49,338 nt of DNA from Candidatus Rokuibacteriota bacterium (GTDB taxonomy: Bacteria; Methylomirabilota; Methylomirabilia; Rokubacteriales; CSP1-6), in contig QHTB01000147.1 of the NCBI GenBank assembly GCA_003220615.1, positions 1 to 49,338 on the forward strand. Direction: 5' to 3'. Each line of letters opens with the position of its first letter. Position 1 is the stretch's first letter. The notes beneath the pieces were generated by a model that saw only the letters and a program-made list of their open reading frames with translations, made no database searches and was not told the DNA's origin. Positions 47,911-49,338 of this stretch are shown one piece after another. Both the position numbers and the translations under genes were made by a program.

Positions 47911-49094
47911 TGGGCGAGCGCGCGGTCGAGCGTGGCCAGGGCGCGGTCGCAGTCACGCTCCTCGACGATCAGCGGCGGCGCCATCCGGACGACCTTCTCG
48001 CCCGCGCTCAGGATGAGCACGCCGTCTTCTCGACACGCGTCCACGATGGGACCGGCCGCCACCGACAGCTCGGCGCCGATGAGCAGGCCTCTGCCCCGGA
48101 CCGCGCGGATGACGGGCCGCGTCGTGGCCATGCGGCGCAGGCCTTCCATCAAGTACCGGCCGATCCGGGCCGCGCGCTCGGGAATCTTCTCGTCGAGGAC
48201 GGTCGTGAAGCTGGCGATGGCGACCGCGGTGACGAACGGGTTGCCCCCGAACGTGGTGCCGTGGGTTCCCGGGGTCAGGACACTGCCGGCGTCGCGCGTC
48301 GCCAGCGTGGCGCCGATGGGCAGGCCGTTCGCCAGCGCCTTGGCCACCGTCATGATGTCGGGCTCGATCCCACTGTGCTCGTAGGCCCACAGACGACCGG
48401 TGCGTCCGACGCCGGTCTGGATCTCGTCGAGGATCAGCAAAGCCCCCGACTCGTCGCACAGCTTGCGCAGCCCGGGGAGGTAGTCGTCGTCGGGAATGTG
48501 CACGCCGCCTTCGCCCTGGATGGGCTCGACGAGGATCGCGGCCGTCCGGTTGTCGACGGCCATCTCCATGGCGCGCAGGTCGTTGTACGGCACGTGCTTG
48601 AAGCCGGGGACGAGCGGCTCGAAGCCGTGGTGGTACTTCGGCTGGCCGGTCGCGGTCACCGTCGCCATCGTGCGGCCGTGGAACGAGTTGTGGGTAGCGA
48701 TGATCTCGTACCGATCGGTCGAGAAGCGCTCCTTGGCGTACTTGCGGGCCATCTTGATCGCCGCCTCGTTGGCCTCGGCGCCCGAGTTGGCAAAATAGGC
48801 GAGATCGGCGAACGAGTGCTCGCAGAGGAGCCTGGCCAGATGGATCTGCGGCACGTTGTGGTAGAGGTTCGACACGTGCAGCAGCGTGGCGGCGGCCTCG
48901 CGGATGGCGCCCGTCACGCGGGAGTGGGAATGACCGAGCGCGGTGACGGCCAGGCCGGCGCCGAAGTCGAGGTACTCGCGGCCGTCGGTGTCCCACACGC
49001 GCATGCCATCGCCTCGCACGAGCACGAGGGGGGCGCGGGATACGTTCGCCATCAGATAGGTCGCCGACGTCTCGAGTAGCTGCTTCGTGTCCAT
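47907..49094 (-). CDS. argD: Acetylornithine aminotransferase
   Basis: A 395-residue class III PLP aminotransferase. YFANSGAEANEAAIKMARKY (about residues 95-114), the ILDEIQTGVGRTG motif (about 214-226) and the PLP-lysine segment MTVAKALANGLPIGA (about 240-254) are clear. In arginine synthesis it converts N-acetylglutamate semialdehyde to N-acetylornithine; such enzymes also often act on succinyl-diaminopimelate. ATG 49094 is preceded by AAGGGG; the open frame further upstream belongs to argB. It begins 10 bases after the argB stop. Confidence 0.95.
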   Translation of the reverse strand: MDTKQLLETSATYLMANVSRAPLVLVRGDGMRVWDTDGREYLDFGAGLAVTALGHSHSRVTGAIREAAATLLHVSNLYHNVPQIHLARLLCEHSFADLAYFANSGAEANEAAIKMARKYAKERFSTDRYEIIATHNSFHGRTMATVTATGQPKYHHGFEPLVPGFKHVPYNDLRAMEMAVDNRTAAILVEPIQGEGGVHIPDDDYLPGLRKLCDESGALLILDEIQTGVGRTGRLWAYEHSGIEPDIMTVAKALANGLPIGATLATRDAGSVLTPGTHGTTFGGNPFVTAVAIASFTTVLDEKIPERAARIGRYLMEGLRRMATTRPVIRAVRGRGLLIGAELSVAAGPIVDACREDGVLILSAGEKVVRMAPPLIVEERDCDRALATLDRALAQ

Positions 49095-49104
49095 GTCGAT
49101 CCCC

Positions 49105-49338
49105 TTAGAGAACGATCTCGGTTCCGATACCTTCCCGCGTGAACAGCTCGAGCAGGATCGCGTGAGGCACGCGCCCGTCGATGATGTGCGCCTTTGCCGT
49201 CCCGCCCTCCAGCGCGCGCAGCGCCGATTCCACCTTGGGCAGCATCCCGCCGTCGATGACGCCGTCGTGCACCAGGCGCTCGGCATCCTTGCGGCTCAGC
49301 GTGCTCACCAGACGCCCCCCGGCGTCCTTGATGCCCTG
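49105..49338 (-). CDS. argB: Acetylglutamate kinase, C-terminal part (runs off the window)
   Basis: The last 77 residues of ArgB; the start lies beyond the right edge of the window. QGIKDAGGRLVSTLSRKDAERL followed by GVIDGGMLPKVESALRALEGG and then KAHIIDGRVPHAILLELFT, GIGTEI are the conserved C-terminal motifs of N-acetylglutamate kinase, which phosphorylates N-acetylglutamate in the second step of arginine synthesis. It is the first visible gene of the argBDFG run. argC and argJ may lie further upstream, outside the window. Confidence 0.94.
   Translation of the reverse strand, partial: QGIKDAGGRLVSTLSRKDAERLVHDGVIDGGMLPKVESALRALEGGTAKAHIIDGRVPHAILLELFTREGIGTEIVL

Overview
This window comes from a GC-rich, didermic bacterium. 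Evidence for an outer membrane and lipoproteins is a Pal/OmpA-type lipoprotein, Lgt, and a second small lipoprotein. The gene set is that of a free-living heterotroph with flexible central metabolism: an arginine operon, GOGAT, glcDEF, a 2-oxoacid:ferredoxin oxidoreductase, alanine dehydrogenase and molybdopterin synthesis. The style (very high GC, GTG starts, TGATG/ATGA stop-start overlaps, dispersed intergenic repeats) fits an uncultured soil or groundwater lineage such as Rokubacteria/Methylomirabilota. That placement is an impression, not a result.

Layout. 1-3 kb: cold-shock protein, an SDR oxidoreductase, alanine dehydrogenase and Pal, separated by strong shared hairpins. 3-10.3 kb (minus strand): a coupled operon of a small GroES-like protein, an M20 peptidase/deacylase, a PqqD-like/Memo fusion, a DUF1285 protein, a PCYCGC-family protein and two different ThDP enzymes. 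10.3-15.7 kb: a divergent sodium:solute symporter, RmuC with a TIGR02757 protein, L-aspartate dehydrogenase and a staphylococcal-nuclease-like protein lying between two copies of a ~78-bp repeat. 16-18.6 kb: thioredoxin reductase, HAD phosphatase, DUF2203, a 41-codon ORF that looks like the scar of a deleted lutABC operon, and a cupin. 18.7-25.8 kb: glcDEF and korAB. 26-34.7 kb: a CBS protein, a LysR regulator divergent from gltBD, and two DinB-family proteins. 34.7-41.4 kb: a chlorite-dismutase-like haem protein, moaA, a TIGR03960 radical SAM protein, rtcB, lgt, a DUF218 protein and a small lipoprotein. 41.5-49.3 kb (minus strand): argB (partial)-argD-argF-argG-comB-pgsA-plsY-gpsA-galT followed by tRNA-Gly, tRNA-Cys and tRNA-Leu.

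The most interesting signal is at 6458-6853. The PCYCGC-family protein is interrupted by an in-frame TGA exactly where the family carries a conserved cysteine. The reading frame continues beyond it with a good family C-terminus, making a U-x-x-C redox motif. A hairpin with bacterial SECIS geometry follows directly. This is a strong candidate for a selenoprotein that ordinary gene calling would truncate. Second is the apparent in-frame fusion of a LutA N-terminus to a LUD-domain C-terminus at 18131-18256. Third are two families of dispersed intergenic repeats, one of which has become part of gene 3' ends.
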